58,720 bases of DNA. It comes from Thermoproteota archaeon (GTDB lineage: Archaea; Thermoproteota; Thermoprotei_A; Sulfolobales; NBVN01). Position 1 is the stretch's first letter; each line of letters starts with the position of its first letter. Below, piece after piece: positions 16,285 to 25,518 of this stretch. The DNA lies in the NCBI GenBank assembly GCA_030550455.1, contig JAUQPH010000008.1, positions 1 through 58,720 on the forward strand. The letters are read 5' to 3'. Both the position numbers and the translations under genes were made by a program. A model generated the notes under the pieces. It was given only the letters and a program-made list of their open reading frames with translations, made no database searches and had not been told where the DNA came from.

Positions 16285-16440
16285 GCCTCACCTCTTTTCC
16301 CCGCATTCCGCTCGGGTTTTCATCGGGCTTAGGGGCGTTCAGGGCGACCCCAAGCACCCCACATCTTAGATGTCTCGGGGAGAGCCACCATCTATACTAT
16401 CAAGCGGCTCTCGATCCCTCATCGAGATGTATCTACATAT
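16285..16440 (+). ncRNA. Structured intergenic RNA candidate
   Basis: Fills the 390-bp gap after hps. Hairpins seen: GGGGCG/CGACCCC at 16332-16351, CCCC-ACATC/GATGT-GGGG at 16357-16380, GAGAGCC/GGCTCTC at 16380-16412, and CTCGAT/ATCGAG at 16410-16426 (the last two partly compete). GC is higher than in the flanks, as expected for RNA in a thermophile. A shared promoter element is just upstream. A TATA-like stretch on the other side (16444-16460) leaves open that the minus strand is transcribed. Family unknown. Confidence 0.45.
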
Positions 16441-16614
16441 ATCACTATATAAGGTGTTTATAAACGTTTCTATCAATACCAACCAATACGAACAGATATG
16501 AAAAAACTAAACAGTTTCACGAGGCTTTAAGACCTCGGGTAACCCCTTTAATACCGCTCTTAATCAGAGCTACAAATATATTTCTAGAATTAAACTTAGT
16601 TGTGTGTGTCAACT

Positions 16615-16938
16615 ATGGCCAAGCTGAGTAAGCTAATACTGGTAACAGCCGATCACCACCCACTCCACAAGTACTTCAAAGAGCTAGCAGAAGAGTTAAG
16701 TAAGAAGTACGGTGTTCCTTTAGATATTAGAGTAGAAGACTACTTGTTCCTCATCGAGCATGGAGATACTGATGAATACGGGATGGCTTGGTTGCCTCAG
16801 CTACTCGCAGAGCTTGACTCTGGAGAGATAGTTAAGGTCTTAACAAAGCCTGTACTAGACTCTATGGGGAACTTAAGTAAGGATAACGATATAGGAGCTT
16901 CAGTAGCAAACATCGAGAAAGCTATTGCTGGAAAGTAG
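16615..16938 (+). CDS. Conserved small alpha/beta protein of unknown function
   Basis: 107 residues from ATG 16615 (GTG 16600 adds five). The pattern KLILVTADHHPLHKYFKELA, then ELSKKYGVPLDIRVEDYLFL and a helical C-terminus, suggests a small thioredoxin-like or Rossmann-like fold. I do not recognise the family. No cysteines are present, so a thiol role is excluded. It stands alone between the structured RNA candidate and the convergent nitroreductase gene. Confidence 0.6.
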   Translation: MAKLSKLILVTADHHPLHKYFKELAEELSKKYGVPLDIRVEDYLFLIEHGDTDEYGMAWLPQLLAELDSGEIVKVLTKPVLDSMGNLSKDNDIGASVANIEKAIAGK

Positions 16939-16942
16939 AGTA

Positions 16943-16948
16943 AAAGTT
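16943..16948 (+). terminator. T-tract terminator
   Basis: TTTTTA a few bases after the stop of the upstream gene, in a convergent gap of 20 bp. Probable transcription end for the plus-strand gene. Confidence 0.35.
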
Positions 16949-16957
16949 TTTATAGTA

Positions 16958-17488
16958 CTACGTGACGTACTTACTGCCGAACTTATTTAAGTAGACTATT
17001 TCCTCTAGTGGTTTTCTCGGCCTAGGTTGCGGCTTCTCCGCTGGATAGCCTAGTGCTACTATAGCTATCGGGACGTAGTTCTCGGGGAGGTCGAGAAGCT
17101 TCTGAATTTCTTCGACGTTTCTGAGGGTCTGGAGCCACACGGTACCTAGGCCTAGAGCGTGTGCTGCGAACATAATGTACATAGTCGCATTAGCGCAGTC
17201 AACCTGGTAGGATATCGGTGATTGGTTCTTATCGCACGCTACGACTATTCCGACGGGTGCTCTAAGGAGTGGGGATGAACCTGAGTGTAGGCTGGCTAAC
17301 CTATCCTTTAGCTCTTTATCTTTTATTACTACGAAGATCCAGGGCTGCCTGTTGCCAGCACTTGGAGCAAACCTAGCTATATCGACTATCTTCAGTACTA
17401 GGTCGTCCGGTACTGGGTCCGGCTTGAACTGCCTTATGCTTCTTCTCGTAAGGAGAAACTCGATTATGTCTTCACTCCTGCAGCTCAT
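16958..17488 (-). CDS. Nitroreductase-family flavoprotein
   Basis: FMN-dependent NAD(P)H oxidoreductase of the nitroreductase fold. Diagnostic elements are LTRRSIRQFKPDPVP at the N-terminus (FMN phosphate contact by Arg), RFAPSAGNRQPW, and GLGTVWLQTL with ALGYPAEKP near the end. The ATG at 17488 gives 176 residues; a TTAAATA element ~30 nt upstream suggests a leaderless message, so the TTG at 17518 is less likely. Natural substrate unknown. Confidence 0.88.
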   Translation of the reverse strand: MSCRSEDIIEFLLTRRSIRQFKPDPVPDDLVLKIVDIARFAPSAGNRQPWIFVVIKDKELKDRLASLHSGSSPLLRAPVGIVVACDKNQSPISYQVDCANATMYIMFAAHALGLGTVWLQTLRNVEEIQKLLDLPENYVPIAIVALGYPAEKPQPRPRKPLEEIVYLNKFGSKYVT

Positions 17489-17559
17489 GGTAATCACAAT
17501 ATATCTTGCTGCAGGCAAGTATTTAAAGTTGCTAAAGCCTATCTATGTATTGATGGAGT

Positions 17560-18594
17560 ATGGGAGTCAATCCGTACCTTAGGGACAGGCTTGAGTCCGT
17601 AGACGTTAAGTCTAGGAGGCTAAGTGAGCTCCTGCGGTCAATGTCTAAAACAGCTTATCAAGGCAGAAAGCTCGGTGAAGCCTACGAGATCTTACTGAAG
17701 ATGTTTGAGGACCCCAACGTCACGGTGTTCATGGGGTTAGCTGGGTCTATGGCTCCAGGGGGTATGTGGAAGATAGTGAAGTGGTTTATCGATGAAGGGT
17801 TCATAGACGTCTTAGTGTCTACAGGAGCCAACATCTCAGAAGACATAGTTGAAGCTATGGGGTTCAGCTACTACAGAGGATCTCCGTGCGTTGACGACTA
17901 CGACCTCCTAAAGCACAAGGTTGATAGATTCTACGACGTCTACGTCTCAGAGCTCGACTACCGAGCTATGGAGAACCTAATCCTTGATTTCATGAAGAGT
18001 CTACCTAATGGTATCTACTCAACGGCAGAGTTTCTCTACCTCTTTGGGAAGTTCCTCAGCGAGAAGAAAATAGATTCGATAGTTTCGTCTGCCTATAAGT
18101 GGGGTGTTCCCGTATTTTCTCCAGCGCTAGTAGACTCAGGTTACGGAATAGCTGCTGTTCTAGCTTTGAGGGAAGGAAAGAGAGTTGTCATCGACATGGT
18201 TAAAGACTTTAACCAACTAGTCAAGCTGGCCGAGCATTCTCAAGATTCCGCCGTAATTTACATTGGAGGTGGAGTACCGAAAGACACGATAAACTTAGTT
18301 ACAGTTGCTCAAACCTTGATTGCTGAGAAGTCGGGTAGGCACGACTACTACAAGCCACACAAGCTAGCTGTTCAAATAACTACAGACCTACCCCAGTGGG
18401 GAGGCCTCTCTGGTGCTACTCTCGAGGAAGCAGTGAGCTGGGGGAAAACCTCTCCGTGGGGCTATAAAGCTACAGTACATGTGGATGCCACAATAGCTCT
18501 ACCAATAATAGCGCACGCACTTGCTGAAGAAGTCACCACTAAGAGACCTAGAAAGAAGCTCGTAGAGCTGATACTACCCGAGCTAGGTAAGTAA
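17560..18594 (+). CDS. dys: Deoxyhypusine synthase
   Basis: Transfers the aminobutyl group of spermidine to a lysine of aIF5A, using NAD. 344 residues with MGLAGSMAPGG, STGANISEDIVEA, SPALVDSGYG, YIGGGVPKD, and the active-site Lys ~295 in GATLEEAVSWGKTSPWG. Start ATG 17560. Monocistronic: a convergent MFS gene follows and a divergent nitroreductase gene precedes. Confidence 0.95.
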   Translation: MGVNPYLRDRLESVDVKSRRLSELLRSMSKTAYQGRKLGEAYEILLKMFEDPNVTVFMGLAGSMAPGGMWKIVKWFIDEGFIDVLVSTGANISEDIVEAMGFSYYRGSPCVDDYDLLKHKVDRFYDVYVSELDYRAMENLILDFMKSLPNGIYSTAEFLYLFGKFLSEKKIDSIVSSAYKWGVPVFSPALVDSGYGIAAVLALREGKRVVIDMVKDFNQLVKLAEHSQDSAVIYIGGGVPKDTINLVTVAQTLIAEKSGRHDYYKPHKLAVQITTDLPQWGGLSGATLEEAVSWGKTSPWGYKATVHVDATIALPIIAHALAEEVTTKRPRKKLVELILPELGK

Positions 18595-18758
18595 TAGTAA
18601 ACTGTATAATAACGAGTTTTTGGGTAAGCACTACGCACTTCTACCTCACAGGTAAGCTTCTGGCGACCAACGTCTAGACTAAGGGGTCTCAGAGCCGATA
18701 CTGAAGCCACCTAACATCTTCGGCTACTATCAAACAAGTGGAGAGGTTTATGAGGGGG

Positions 18759-19922
18759 CTACGATGCTACGATAGATGCGATAACGTGACCTATCATGGA
18801 GAATGCGAGAAGGTACTCAATGCCGAAGTTTGAAGCGAGGATTCCGCCTACGATCGAACCTACAGCACTACCTAACTCAACTGCTACTCCGTAGAGAAAC
18901 GTTCTCTGTCCTGAGGTAGACGTTATGTATACGTTATAACTAGAGGTATTGAATACGTTGAAGAGAATAGCTGTAACAAGAAGGTAGATTACGGCTTGTT
19001 CTACTCCAGTAATACACGTAACTAGCGGAATTAAGAGCGCTCTAGCTAGACCTGAGATTAAGCTAGTGAGCCTACCCTTGGAAACCCTAGAAATAGCTAC
19101 TAAGGCAAGCGCTGAAGCTAGAGAAGATATTCCGTAAACCAGTAGAGTCTGCCCTCTACCTATGTAGTTAGAGAGCAACCTCGGAACTATTATGAAGAGA
19201 GCATCAGAGCTAGCAACTAAAATGAAAGCCCCTAGTAGAGGCCTGTAACTAGCGACTTCTTTCTCGATGTTCCACCTCAACTCTAGTGCTCCTGAAGCAG
19301 TTAGTCCGGTATCCACTATTTCAGGGAGTATAGATGTAAACTTCATGTATGCGTACACTTTATCCAGCTGCTTAGCCAGTCTATAAAGAGTCCTCTCAAC
19401 TGGGAGAACGACCGAGGGTAGGGTTAGGGCGTACACAATCGATACCGCTAGTGTGAGTAAAAGCAACGTTGTAGGGGTAATTAACCCGAGGTAAACCAGT
19501 ATGAGCAGTAACCCTCTCACTGAGAGAGTTACGTAGTTAAAGAAGTAGTTATACCTCGACCAAGCTTCATAGTTGACGTATTCGAGTAACGTGACGTTAA
19601 CAGCTGTACGACCTAGAGAAGCTGAAACAGCGTGCAGTAGAGCATATCCTGCTGCTACCCCTATGACTCCTCTAGAGTTGACCGTGGTGAAGACGGATAG
19701 GCAAAGCAAGATAGATGAAATAAAAGCGGCTACTCTATTGAGTCCTTCCTCTACGAACCTCCCGAACAAGATGTTAGAGGCGACAAAGACTATACTCCAT
19801 AACGAGCTCGCTAACCCCAGCGTGAGCGGGTCAGCCCCGAGGTATATCGCTAAGTATAGAAACAACCACGTATCTGTAAGCGATAGAAAAGCGAGGTATA
19901 CTGATGACGCAGCCAGCCACAC
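18759..19922 (-). CDS. MFS-type membrane transporter
   Basis: 387 residues with 11-12 hydrophobic segments and the two-halved layout of the major facilitator superfamily. The loop LFGRFVEEGLNRV matches the MFS motif A region between TM2 and TM3, and the second half has SRVSKGR in the equivalent place. No substrate can be assigned. GTG start. Single gene on the minus strand. Confidence 0.72.
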   Translation of the reverse strand: MWLAASSVYLAFLSLTDTWLFLYLAIYLGADPLTLGLASSLWSIVFVASNILFGRFVEEGLNRVAAFISSILLCLSVFTTVNSRGVIGVAAGYALLHAVSASLGRTAVNVTLLEYVNYEAWSRYNYFFNYVTLSVRGLLLILVYLGLITPTTLLLLTLAVSIVYALTLPSVVLPVERTLYRLAKQLDKVYAYMKFTSILPEIVDTGLTASGALELRWNIEKEVASYRPLLGAFILVASSDALFIIVPRLLSNYIGRGQTLLVYGISSLASALALVAISRVSKGRLTSLISGLARALLIPLVTCITGVEQAVIYLLVTAILFNVFNTSSYNVYITSTSGQRTFLYGVAVELGSAVGSIVGGILASNFGIEYLLAFSMIGHVIASIVAS

Positions 19923-20053
19923 TCGCGACCCTATCGAGCTTCTTTCCTTTATTTCAAATTTAAGCTAAGAAGCACTTACTACAGCATAAATAAGGTTTCC
20001 CGCAATGAAGGTTGGTGTCCTAGCTGAGTTTCACTCAAATTGTTTCGAGGTAC

Positions 20054-20896
20054 TTGGTGCTTGCTTGCTACTCTACTGCTGCCCTTCTCGTAGGGTTAAC
20101 TATTACAGCTGCCTTACTCGATAGCGCTACTCTCTGGTCACTACTCTCCGCTATTGGAGAAGAGTTTGCTTACATAGGGTTAACGCTCGTGTTGATGTAT
20201 TTAGTAAGCCCTGAGTTAGGGATTGCGGTTCTAGTAGCCGTACTGTTTTCCGGTTCATTAAACGTGCTCTTGAAGTACTTACTCGGTATCCCCCGTCCAC
20301 CTCCAGAGCTGTGGAGAGCTCCAGCGTCGGGTCCGGGTCTACCAAGTGGACACGCACAGGTTTCCACTACGTTTTGGTCTAGTGTTTCAGTTAGTTTAAA
20401 GAGAAAACACGTTGTGACTCTATCGGCAATAGTAGTTCTATCTGTAGCAACTTCAAGAATCGGCCTCAGAGTTCACAGTGTTTACGACGTTATAGCAGGT
20501 ATAGCGGTAGGACTCACTGTGGGCTACACTTCTATGATACTGCGCAAGCGCCTTGGAGTAGAAAAGGCGGCTTTATTACTCGCTCTAGCTAGTGCTGCGA
20601 TATCCTACCGAAACGTGGTCTTAGACTACGAGAGCAGTGTCTCAGCTTCTCTCCTAGGGCTTGGAGTCGGAATAGCTATGTCGTCACCCCTACTAAAACG
20701 ATCCGCACAGACCCTCAAGACCCTTACCCTAAAGAGAAGGTCTTTCTTACTACTTCTCGTTGTCGCTATCTCGGTAGCGACAACTGTACTTACGAAGAAC
20801 ACTCCGCTGTGGTTAAAAGCAGTAACACATACAGCATTGGGCTTCCTCATAGTTTCCACTCCCCTAATTAAGAGAGCGGTACAACACTCCTTCTGA
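20054..20896 (+). CDS. PAP2-family membrane phosphatase
   Basis: 280-residue membrane protein with the three phosphatase motifs of the PAP2/undecaprenyl-diphosphatase superfamily: KYLLGIPRP, GLPSGHAQ, and SRIGLRVHSVYD, so the active-site His and Lys/Arg are intact. About eight TM segments; the C-terminal third adds extra TM helices beyond the core. Likely dephosphorylates a lipid phosphate or polyprenyl diphosphate. TTG 20054 or GTG 20057 after GAGGT is the start. Confidence 0.85.
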   Translation: MVLACYSTAALLVGLTITAALLDSATLWSLLSAIGEEFAYIGLTLVLMYLVSPELGIAVLVAVLFSGSLNVLLKYLLGIPRPPPELWRAPASGPGLPSGHAQVSTTFWSSVSVSLKRKHVVTLSAIVVLSVATSRIGLRVHSVYDVIAGIAVGLTVGYTSMILRKRLGVEKAALLLALASAAISYRNVVLDYESSVSASLLGLGVGIAMSSPLLKRSAQTLKTLTLKRRSFLLLLVVAISVATTVLTKNTPLWLKAVTHTALGFLIVSTPLIKRAVQHSF

Positions 20897-20955
20897 GCAA
20901 TAGGCGAGAGTAAGCTATTTAACCTAGTGGAAACCTACCTAGGGTGCGATAGAAT

Positions 20956-21354
20956 ATGATCGTAAACACACGTAACCTTCCGGAGTATAAGGTTCCCAAG
21001 CCTTACGAGAGGTCGTTGAAGGTAGTCCTCGACCCTAGGTTGGGTAACTACGATAAAGCCACAGTTCTCTCAGTCACGATCGAGCCCGGCAGTACCACCG
21101 GGCTCCATCAGCACGTATCCGATGAGATAATATACGTTATATCCGGTAAAGGAACCTCTGTTCTAGTTGACGGAGACAATGTCGTAGAGTCGGAAGTAGG
21201 GGAAGGGTACCTAGTGCTTGCGAGAGCTGGCGTTAAGCACGAAATGAGAAACACGGGTAGTGAACCACTAAAGCTATACTGCGTTTTTATCCCACCACTC
21301 CCAGTAGAAGGCTACTTTGCTGAAGCTCTTAGAGTAGCCACTAAGAGAAGTTAA
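20956..21354 (+). CDS. Cupin-domain protein
   Basis: 132 residues forming one cupin barrel: motif 1 G-x5-HxH-x3-E is read as GLHQHVSDEIIYVISGKG, and motif 2 as a PG-less variant ARAGVKHEMRNTGSEPL. Metal ligands His, His, Glu and His are present. Role unknown; small cupins can be sugar isomerases, dioxygenases or ligand sensors. It is monocistronic and precedes the convergent end of the hydrogenase operon. Confidence 0.8.
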   Translation: MIVNTRNLPEYKVPKPYERSLKVVLDPRLGNYDKATVLSVTIEPGSTTGLHQHVSDEIIYVISGKGTSVLVDGDNVVESEVGEGYLVLARAGVKHEMRNTGSEPLKLYCVFIPPLPVEGYFAEALRVATKRS

Positions 21355-21457
21355 GTCCTTGAATTAGTGTGCTCCAGTCACTCCCAGGAGGTTAAGTCAG
21401 CACCGATGACCGCCATTAGAGAGCTGAGTATTATCGAGGCCCTATGAGTTTAGAGTA

Positions 21458-21748
21458 CTACTCTTTACGTAGCACTATCCTTAAGTACTGGTAGTTCTCG
21501 AGGTATTCTACACCGATTAAGCGGGAAACTTCTACACTTAGTTCAGTCATTAATAGCTCACCCCGCTTGATCAACTTCTCGGCTACATCCGCCGGCATCT
21601 CACTAAGGCTGTAGATACCTCTAGATACACACTTAGAAACTGCAGCATATACGTGTCTGTACGTCGAGAGCTCGGGGACGTCGGCAACGCAGATGTATAC
21701 CTCAGCCTTCAGACGCAACCACCTCAACTCTCTTCGACTTCTGCTCAA
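21458..21748 (-). CDS. Small hydrophilic protein, last gene of the hydrogenase operon
   Basis: Up to 96 residues, not recognised; mixed helix and strand, no Cys pair or TM segment. The open frame overlaps the end of the small-subunit gene by 46 nt if started at 21748. In-frame TTG codons at 21727 or 21718 would reduce the overlap, the latter sitting next to GAGGTGG. A role in assembly or regulation is suggested only by position. Confidence 0.5.
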   Translation of the reverse strand: MSRSRRELRWLRLKAEVYICVADVPELSTYRHVYAAVSKCVSRGIYSLSEMPADVAEKLIKRGELLMTELSVEVSRLIGVEYLENYQYLRIVLRKE

Positions 21749-22211
21749 CTAACCCTAGAAGTAGGAGCATTCCATATATTATAGCCTCAGGTCTAACTGG
21801 ACAGCCTGGGACGTACACGACTCTATCTACTTCTACACCATTCTCTCTAAGTATTTCTTCAAGCTTCTTGAAGCCTCCTAGTGTTGAGTACGTATCCCAC
21901 CAGATACCTCCCCCAATTCCGCACGATCCTAGAACTAGGATAAGCCTGGGTCTCGGCATGGCCTTAATGGTCTTTACGACCTTCGGCAGGGACTCCCTCG
22001 TTACGGGACCTGTGAACAGTATTACGTCGGCGTGCCTAGGGGAACCCACGAGCTTTATCCCGAACCTCTCTACGTCAAAGTACGGAGTTAGCGCGTCTAG
22101 AACTTCTATATCACATGCGTTGCAGGAGCCACTGTTGAGGTGGTATACCCACACACTCTTCTTGATAGCTCTCAGAGCTTTAGCTATGTTAACACTACTC
22201 ACTTCCAGCAC
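21702..22211 (-). CDS. mbhJ: Group 4 [NiFe] hydrogenase small subunit (NuoB/MbhJ/HycG type)
   Basis: 169 residues, short as in membrane-bound group 4 enzymes, carrying only the proximal [4Fe-4S] cluster. Cluster ligands: NACD (from SGSCNACDIE), GSCGIGGG and PGCPVRPE. It receives electrons from the ferredoxin-type subunit and passes them to the Ni-Fe site. Overlaps the upstream ferredoxin-subunit gene by 17 nt. Alternative as a complex I NuoB is disfavoured because the partner large subunit keeps Ni ligands. Confidence 0.93.
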   Translation of the reverse strand: MLEVSSVNIAKALRAIKKSVWVYHLNSGSCNACDIEVLDALTPYFDVERFGIKLVGSPRHADVILFTGPVTRESLPKVVKTIKAMPRPRLILVLGSCGIGGGIWWDTYSTLGGFKKLEEILRENGVEVDRVVYVPGCPVRPEAIIYGMLLLLGLVEQKSKRVEVVASEG

Positions 22212-22710
22212 CCAGCCTGAGCATAGCGGCTTTTGCGAACCTCTCCTTTCTGCACTTCGGACAGACCAGGTAGTACTCTTCAGCTATCGGTGATGACTTA
22301 ACTACAGTTCTGAGTTCAGCCTCAGTCCATATGGGTGCCCCGCATATCGAGCATCGAGCTAGTCTATGGATAACTCTAGACTTAAGGTCCTCTAGTGAGG
22401 TTGCTGAAAGCTCGAACTCCTTAGTTACTTCTATAGCCTTAGCTGGACATACTTCAGCACACATACCGCAGAATACGCACCTACCCACGAAGTACTCGAG
22501 TGTAGCTTCCTTTCCAGCTGGCTTGAGAGTTAGAGCGTTGGGTGGACAGACTTTCACACACGCTCCACAACCCCAGCACTTCGATGGATCGATCTTCACA
22601 GCACCTCTAAACTCAGGAGTAAGTAGAGGAGGTTCATACGGGTACCTCCTAGTGACGCGCCCAGTTCTTAAGGCAATCTCTAGGATCTTAGCTACAGACA
22701 TTCTAAACAC
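22195..22710 (-). CDS. Hydrogenase ferredoxin-type subunit (NuoI/HycF/MbhN type) with zinc-ribbon-like tail
   Basis: 171 residues with two CxxCxxCxxxCP clusters (CWGCGACVKVCPP and CVFCGMCAEVCPA). The C-terminal tail adds two CxxC pairs (CSICG and CPKC), a zinc-ribbon-like end found in HycF/HyfH-like subunits. It links the entry ferredoxins to the small subunit. Overlaps both neighbours slightly, showing tight coupling. Confidence 0.9.
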   Translation of the reverse strand: MFRMSVAKILEIALRTGRVTRRYPYEPPLLTPEFRGAVKIDPSKCWGCGACVKVCPPNALTLKPAGKEATLEYFVGRCVFCGMCAEVCPAKAIEVTKEFELSATSLEDLKSRVIHRLARCSICGAPIWTEAELRTVVKSSPIAEEYYLVCPKCRKERFAKAAMLRLGAGSE

Positions 22711-24325
22711 CCTGCTTTAGTCTAATGAAGCTCTTCCTACCAGACCTTACGTCCAATACCGTAACCCTATCAGTACAGGAGAAGCAGGGGTCTATACTAG
22801 CTATCGTGAGTGGTGCGTCAGCTAAGGGAGTGCCTCTAAGCATAGCTCTTAGTGCCGGAATGTTCTGGTATGTTGGTGCCCGAACTCTCCACCTGTACGG
22901 CCTACCGACTCCAGTAATTATGAAGTGCACATCTTCTCCTCTCGGTGCCTCGATAGCTGCTACAGCCCTCCTACCCGAAGGTATGTCGTACTCTTCGACT
23001 ACTACGCTACCTCCCGGAAGCATGTCTATGAGTTGCTTGATTATCTCGATACTCTCAAACACTTCGTCAACTCTAACAAGCAGTCTAGCTAGATTGTCTC
23101 CTTCAGTATAAAGTGGAACCTTGAACGATACTCTCTTATAGGCTAGATACGGGTAGTCTTTTCTTACGTCTCTATACAGACCTGAAGCTCTCGCAACTGG
23201 ACCCACAACACTGAGGGCTCTAGCTTCAGCCTTAGTCAAAACTCCAGTACCTGAAGCTCTCGACTTAATCTGCGGTACGGCTAGCATAGCCTTAACTAGC
23301 TCAGTAAACTCCTTTCTTAAGTCAGTAATTGTTTTGAGGACTTTATCTATTTTTTCCGTATTTATGTCTTTCCTCACACCTCCAATTAAGTTGATCCCGT
23401 AAGTCTTTCTAGAACCAGTTAAGTACTCGGCTAACACCATAACCTGCTCGCGGATCCTCCAAGCGTGCATAAACCCCGCATCATAACCCAGCAAGTGGGC
23501 TGCAACTCCGAGCCATAGTAGGTGACTGTGGAGCCTCTCGACCTCGAGAACTATTGACCTAATGAACTCAGCTCTTTCAGGAACGACTATGCCTGCTGCT
23601 TTCTCGACTGCCATTACGTAGCAGGAGGAGTGGACGAACCCGCATATACCGCATATCCTCTCGGCTAAAAACGGAACCTGCTTGTAGGTGAATCTTTGCG
23701 ACTCTGCTAACTTCTCGATACCTCTATGGACGTGGAACCCTCTATACGCTACATCTACTACTCTCTCACCTTCTACGTATAGCTCGAAGTACTCTGGTTC
23801 GTGAAGTGCTGGATGATACGGTCCAACTGGAATGCCGACCTCCTCCGAGAGCTCCTCCCGTAAGACTCTGGGAGGTTTTTCATCGTACTTAAACTCCTTT
23901 CTCAGTGGGTAAACACCCTCCGGCCAGTCCTCAGGTAGAACTAACCTCTTAGTTAACCTGCCTCTAAAGTCTATCCCCAGCAGGTCGCGGACTTCAAGCT
24001 CACACCAGTCTGCTGCTGGAACATCTGGAACTACGGAGACCGTCCAAGGGTCGTCCTGGGGAACTAAAACCCTTAAGACAGCGTCTACTCCATGGTCGTC
24101 TAAACCGAAAATATAGTAGACAGCGAACAGTCCACTAAGTTCTCTCTCATCAACACCGGCACAAGTCTTCAGGTAAGCCCCTAAGCTGTAGAGAGCTCTA
24201 GCTGCGGCTCTAACGTTCTCTCTAGTAACTCTAAAGTATACTTCAGAGTCTCTCACTTCTTCAACGAAAGCTCCAACCTCTTCTAAAGCCTTAACTATAG
24301 TTGAGAGCGATGAATCGCTCTTCAT
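22703..24325 (-). CDS. Fused NuoC-NuoD type [NiFe] hydrogenase large subunit (HycE-like)
   Basis: 540 residues. The first ~170 are the 30-kDa (NuoC-like) domain, ending in the GIDFRGRLTKRLVLPEDWPE signature; the rest is the catalytic large subunit. Ni ligands are intact in both pairs: RICGIC near the start of the catalytic part and DPCFSC near the end, so it is a real hydrogenase and not a complex I relic. A ~20-residue tail after DPCFSCTDR is the kind removed by a HycI-like maturation protease. The fusion is like HycE/HyfG; Thermococcus Mbh has separate proteins. Confidence 0.94.
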   Translation of the reverse strand: MKSDSSLSTIVKALEEVGAFVEEVRDSEVYFRVTRENVRAAARALYSLGAYLKTCAGVDERELSGLFAVYYIFGLDDHGVDAVLRVLVPQDDPWTVSVVPDVPAADWCELEVRDLLGIDFRGRLTKRLVLPEDWPEGVYPLRKEFKYDEKPPRVLREELSEEVGIPVGPYHPALHEPEYFELYVEGERVVDVAYRGFHVHRGIEKLAESQRFTYKQVPFLAERICGICGFVHSSCYVMAVEKAAGIVVPERAEFIRSIVLEVERLHSHLLWLGVAAHLLGYDAGFMHAWRIREQVMVLAEYLTGSRKTYGINLIGGVRKDINTEKIDKVLKTITDLRKEFTELVKAMLAVPQIKSRASGTGVLTKAEARALSVVGPVARASGLYRDVRKDYPYLAYKRVSFKVPLYTEGDNLARLLVRVDEVFESIEIIKQLIDMLPGGSVVVEEYDIPSGRRAVAAIEAPRGEDVHFIITGVGRPYRWRVRAPTYQNIPALRAMLRGTPLADAPLTIASIDPCFSCTDRVTVLDVRSGRKSFIRLKQGV

Positions 24326-25176
24326 AGTCCCAACCCGAAAGAGAGAACTAGAGCTGATGACAAAAAGAAGAGTAAGACGTATAGAAACCTTATAGCTAGA
24401 TCCACCCTACTCCTCCCGAGTATAGTGCTAACAACCGTGTGGACTAACCACACAACCGGAGTTGCGATGACTACAGCTGTAAGAGAGCTCAAACCGCTCA
24501 GTCCAACAAAAGAGATGAGGGCGAGAGCCGTTAGAGTAGCAGAAACAAGCTTCTTTAAAACAGAAGAAATTGTTGCCAGTCCTAGTAATGGTCCAGCGAG
24601 CTCTATATTTACACCAGAAGCTAGCTCCGGCTCGGCTTCAGCTATGTCGTACGGTACTCTACCGCTAATGACGTATGAAGACACTGCTAACACAGCTGTT
24701 GCGATACTCTTTGATGCTAGAGAGCCAGCACCTGAGGCGAGTAGAAGGAAGGATACTGCTAGAAATGGTTCAGCCGAGAGCATCAGGGAGAACTCTCTAA
24801 AGCCACCTACTACAGAAAATACGTTGTTTTGAGATACAGCTCTAACGATCGCTAGAGTTGCTACAACACTAGTTAGCACTATGAAAGCCACAGACTCTAG
24901 GAGAGTTGCGTGACCCAGACCGTAGCTCGATATGTGGTACAAGATAGCTGAGGACGCTATTAGCGCCAACAGCTCTAACGCTGTCACTAGAGTATACCAA
25001 GCACCACCTACCGGTACAACGATCTCCTTCGTGAAGAGCTTGAGTATGTCGTACCACGTCTGGAGGATCGGTGGACCGATCCTCGTGTGAATAGCTGCTC
25101 TAATCTTTCTCTCCAGTCCGTCATATACTGGTGCTAGTGCGAGAGACAAGACTGCCGCAGCTACGCTATACAGCAC
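24322..25176 (-). CDS. Hydrogenase membrane subunit, NuoH/HycD/MbhM family
   Basis: 284 residues with about eight TM segments. Family marks: RTRIGPPILQTWYDILKLFTKE-type loop after TM1 (RIGPPILQTWYDILKLF) and the acidic loop with YDIAEAEPELASGVN, the quinone-chamber Glu region of NuoH. It anchors the catalytic arm to the ion-pumping subunits. Overlaps the downstream large-subunit gene by 4 nt. Confidence 0.9.
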   Translation of the reverse strand: MLYSVAAAVLSLALAPVYDGLERKIRAAIHTRIGPPILQTWYDILKLFTKEIVVPVGGAWYTLVTALELLALIASSAILYHISSYGLGHATLLESVAFIVLTSVVATLAIVRAVSQNNVFSVVGGFREFSLMLSAEPFLAVSFLLLASGAGSLASKSIATAVLAVSSYVISGRVPYDIAEAEPELASGVNIELAGPLLGLATISSVLKKLVSATLTALALISFVGLSGLSSLTAVVIATPVVWLVHTVVSTILGRSRVDLAIRFLYVLLFFLSSALVLSFGLGL

Positions 25177-25489
25177 CCCTCAACACCACAACTACTAGCA
25201 TTGCTATAGTGGTTAGGACTCCAGCTAGTAGAGACGAAAAAGCTACTGACGTCTCGAGAGACCGCCTGAACCACTCGAGGTACCTGATTGCGATAGTTGC
25301 GTACTTCCTAAAGTCGAACTCTACAATAGCGAAGTACTGCGGAAGGTTTATTATCGACCTCATGACTTTAGCGAAGACATAGCCGGCTCTAGACCCTTTT
25401 TGCTCTGCTAGTGGACCACTTAGCTCAGTAACTCGATCGAAGAAGACGGAGCTATCTACAAACATGAGCTTCTTAATGTACTCTTCCAT
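25166..25489 (-). CDS. Small hydrogenase membrane subunit, possibly MbhI-like
   Basis: 107 residues: a helical, amphipathic first two thirds and one C-terminal TM helix (LLAGVLTTIAMLVVVVL). It lies between an antiporter-like subunit and the NuoH-like subunit, where Thermococcus Mbh has MbhI, whose lateral helix bridges the antiporter and hydrogenase arms. The match is by length, topology and position, not by sequence motif. Confidence 0.55.
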   Translation of the reverse strand: MEEYIKKLMFVDSSVFFDRVTELSGPLAEQKGSRAGYVFAKVMRSIINLPQYFAIVEFDFRKYATIAIRYLEWFRRSLETSVAFSSLLAGVLTTIAMLVVVVLRGAV

Positions 25490-25518
25490 TCTCCTTACTA
25501 CGCTTGACCTAACGTGGC

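Noticed and set aside
16257-16463. A 68-residue open frame in the gap after hps
   Set aside because: It is covered by several perfect hairpins, and its product is low-complexity and unlike a folded protein.
22331-23111. Long plus-strand open frames opposite the hydrogenase genes
   Set aside because: They are mirror frames of strongly conserved hydrogenase subunits and have Ser/Thr/Pro-biased products.
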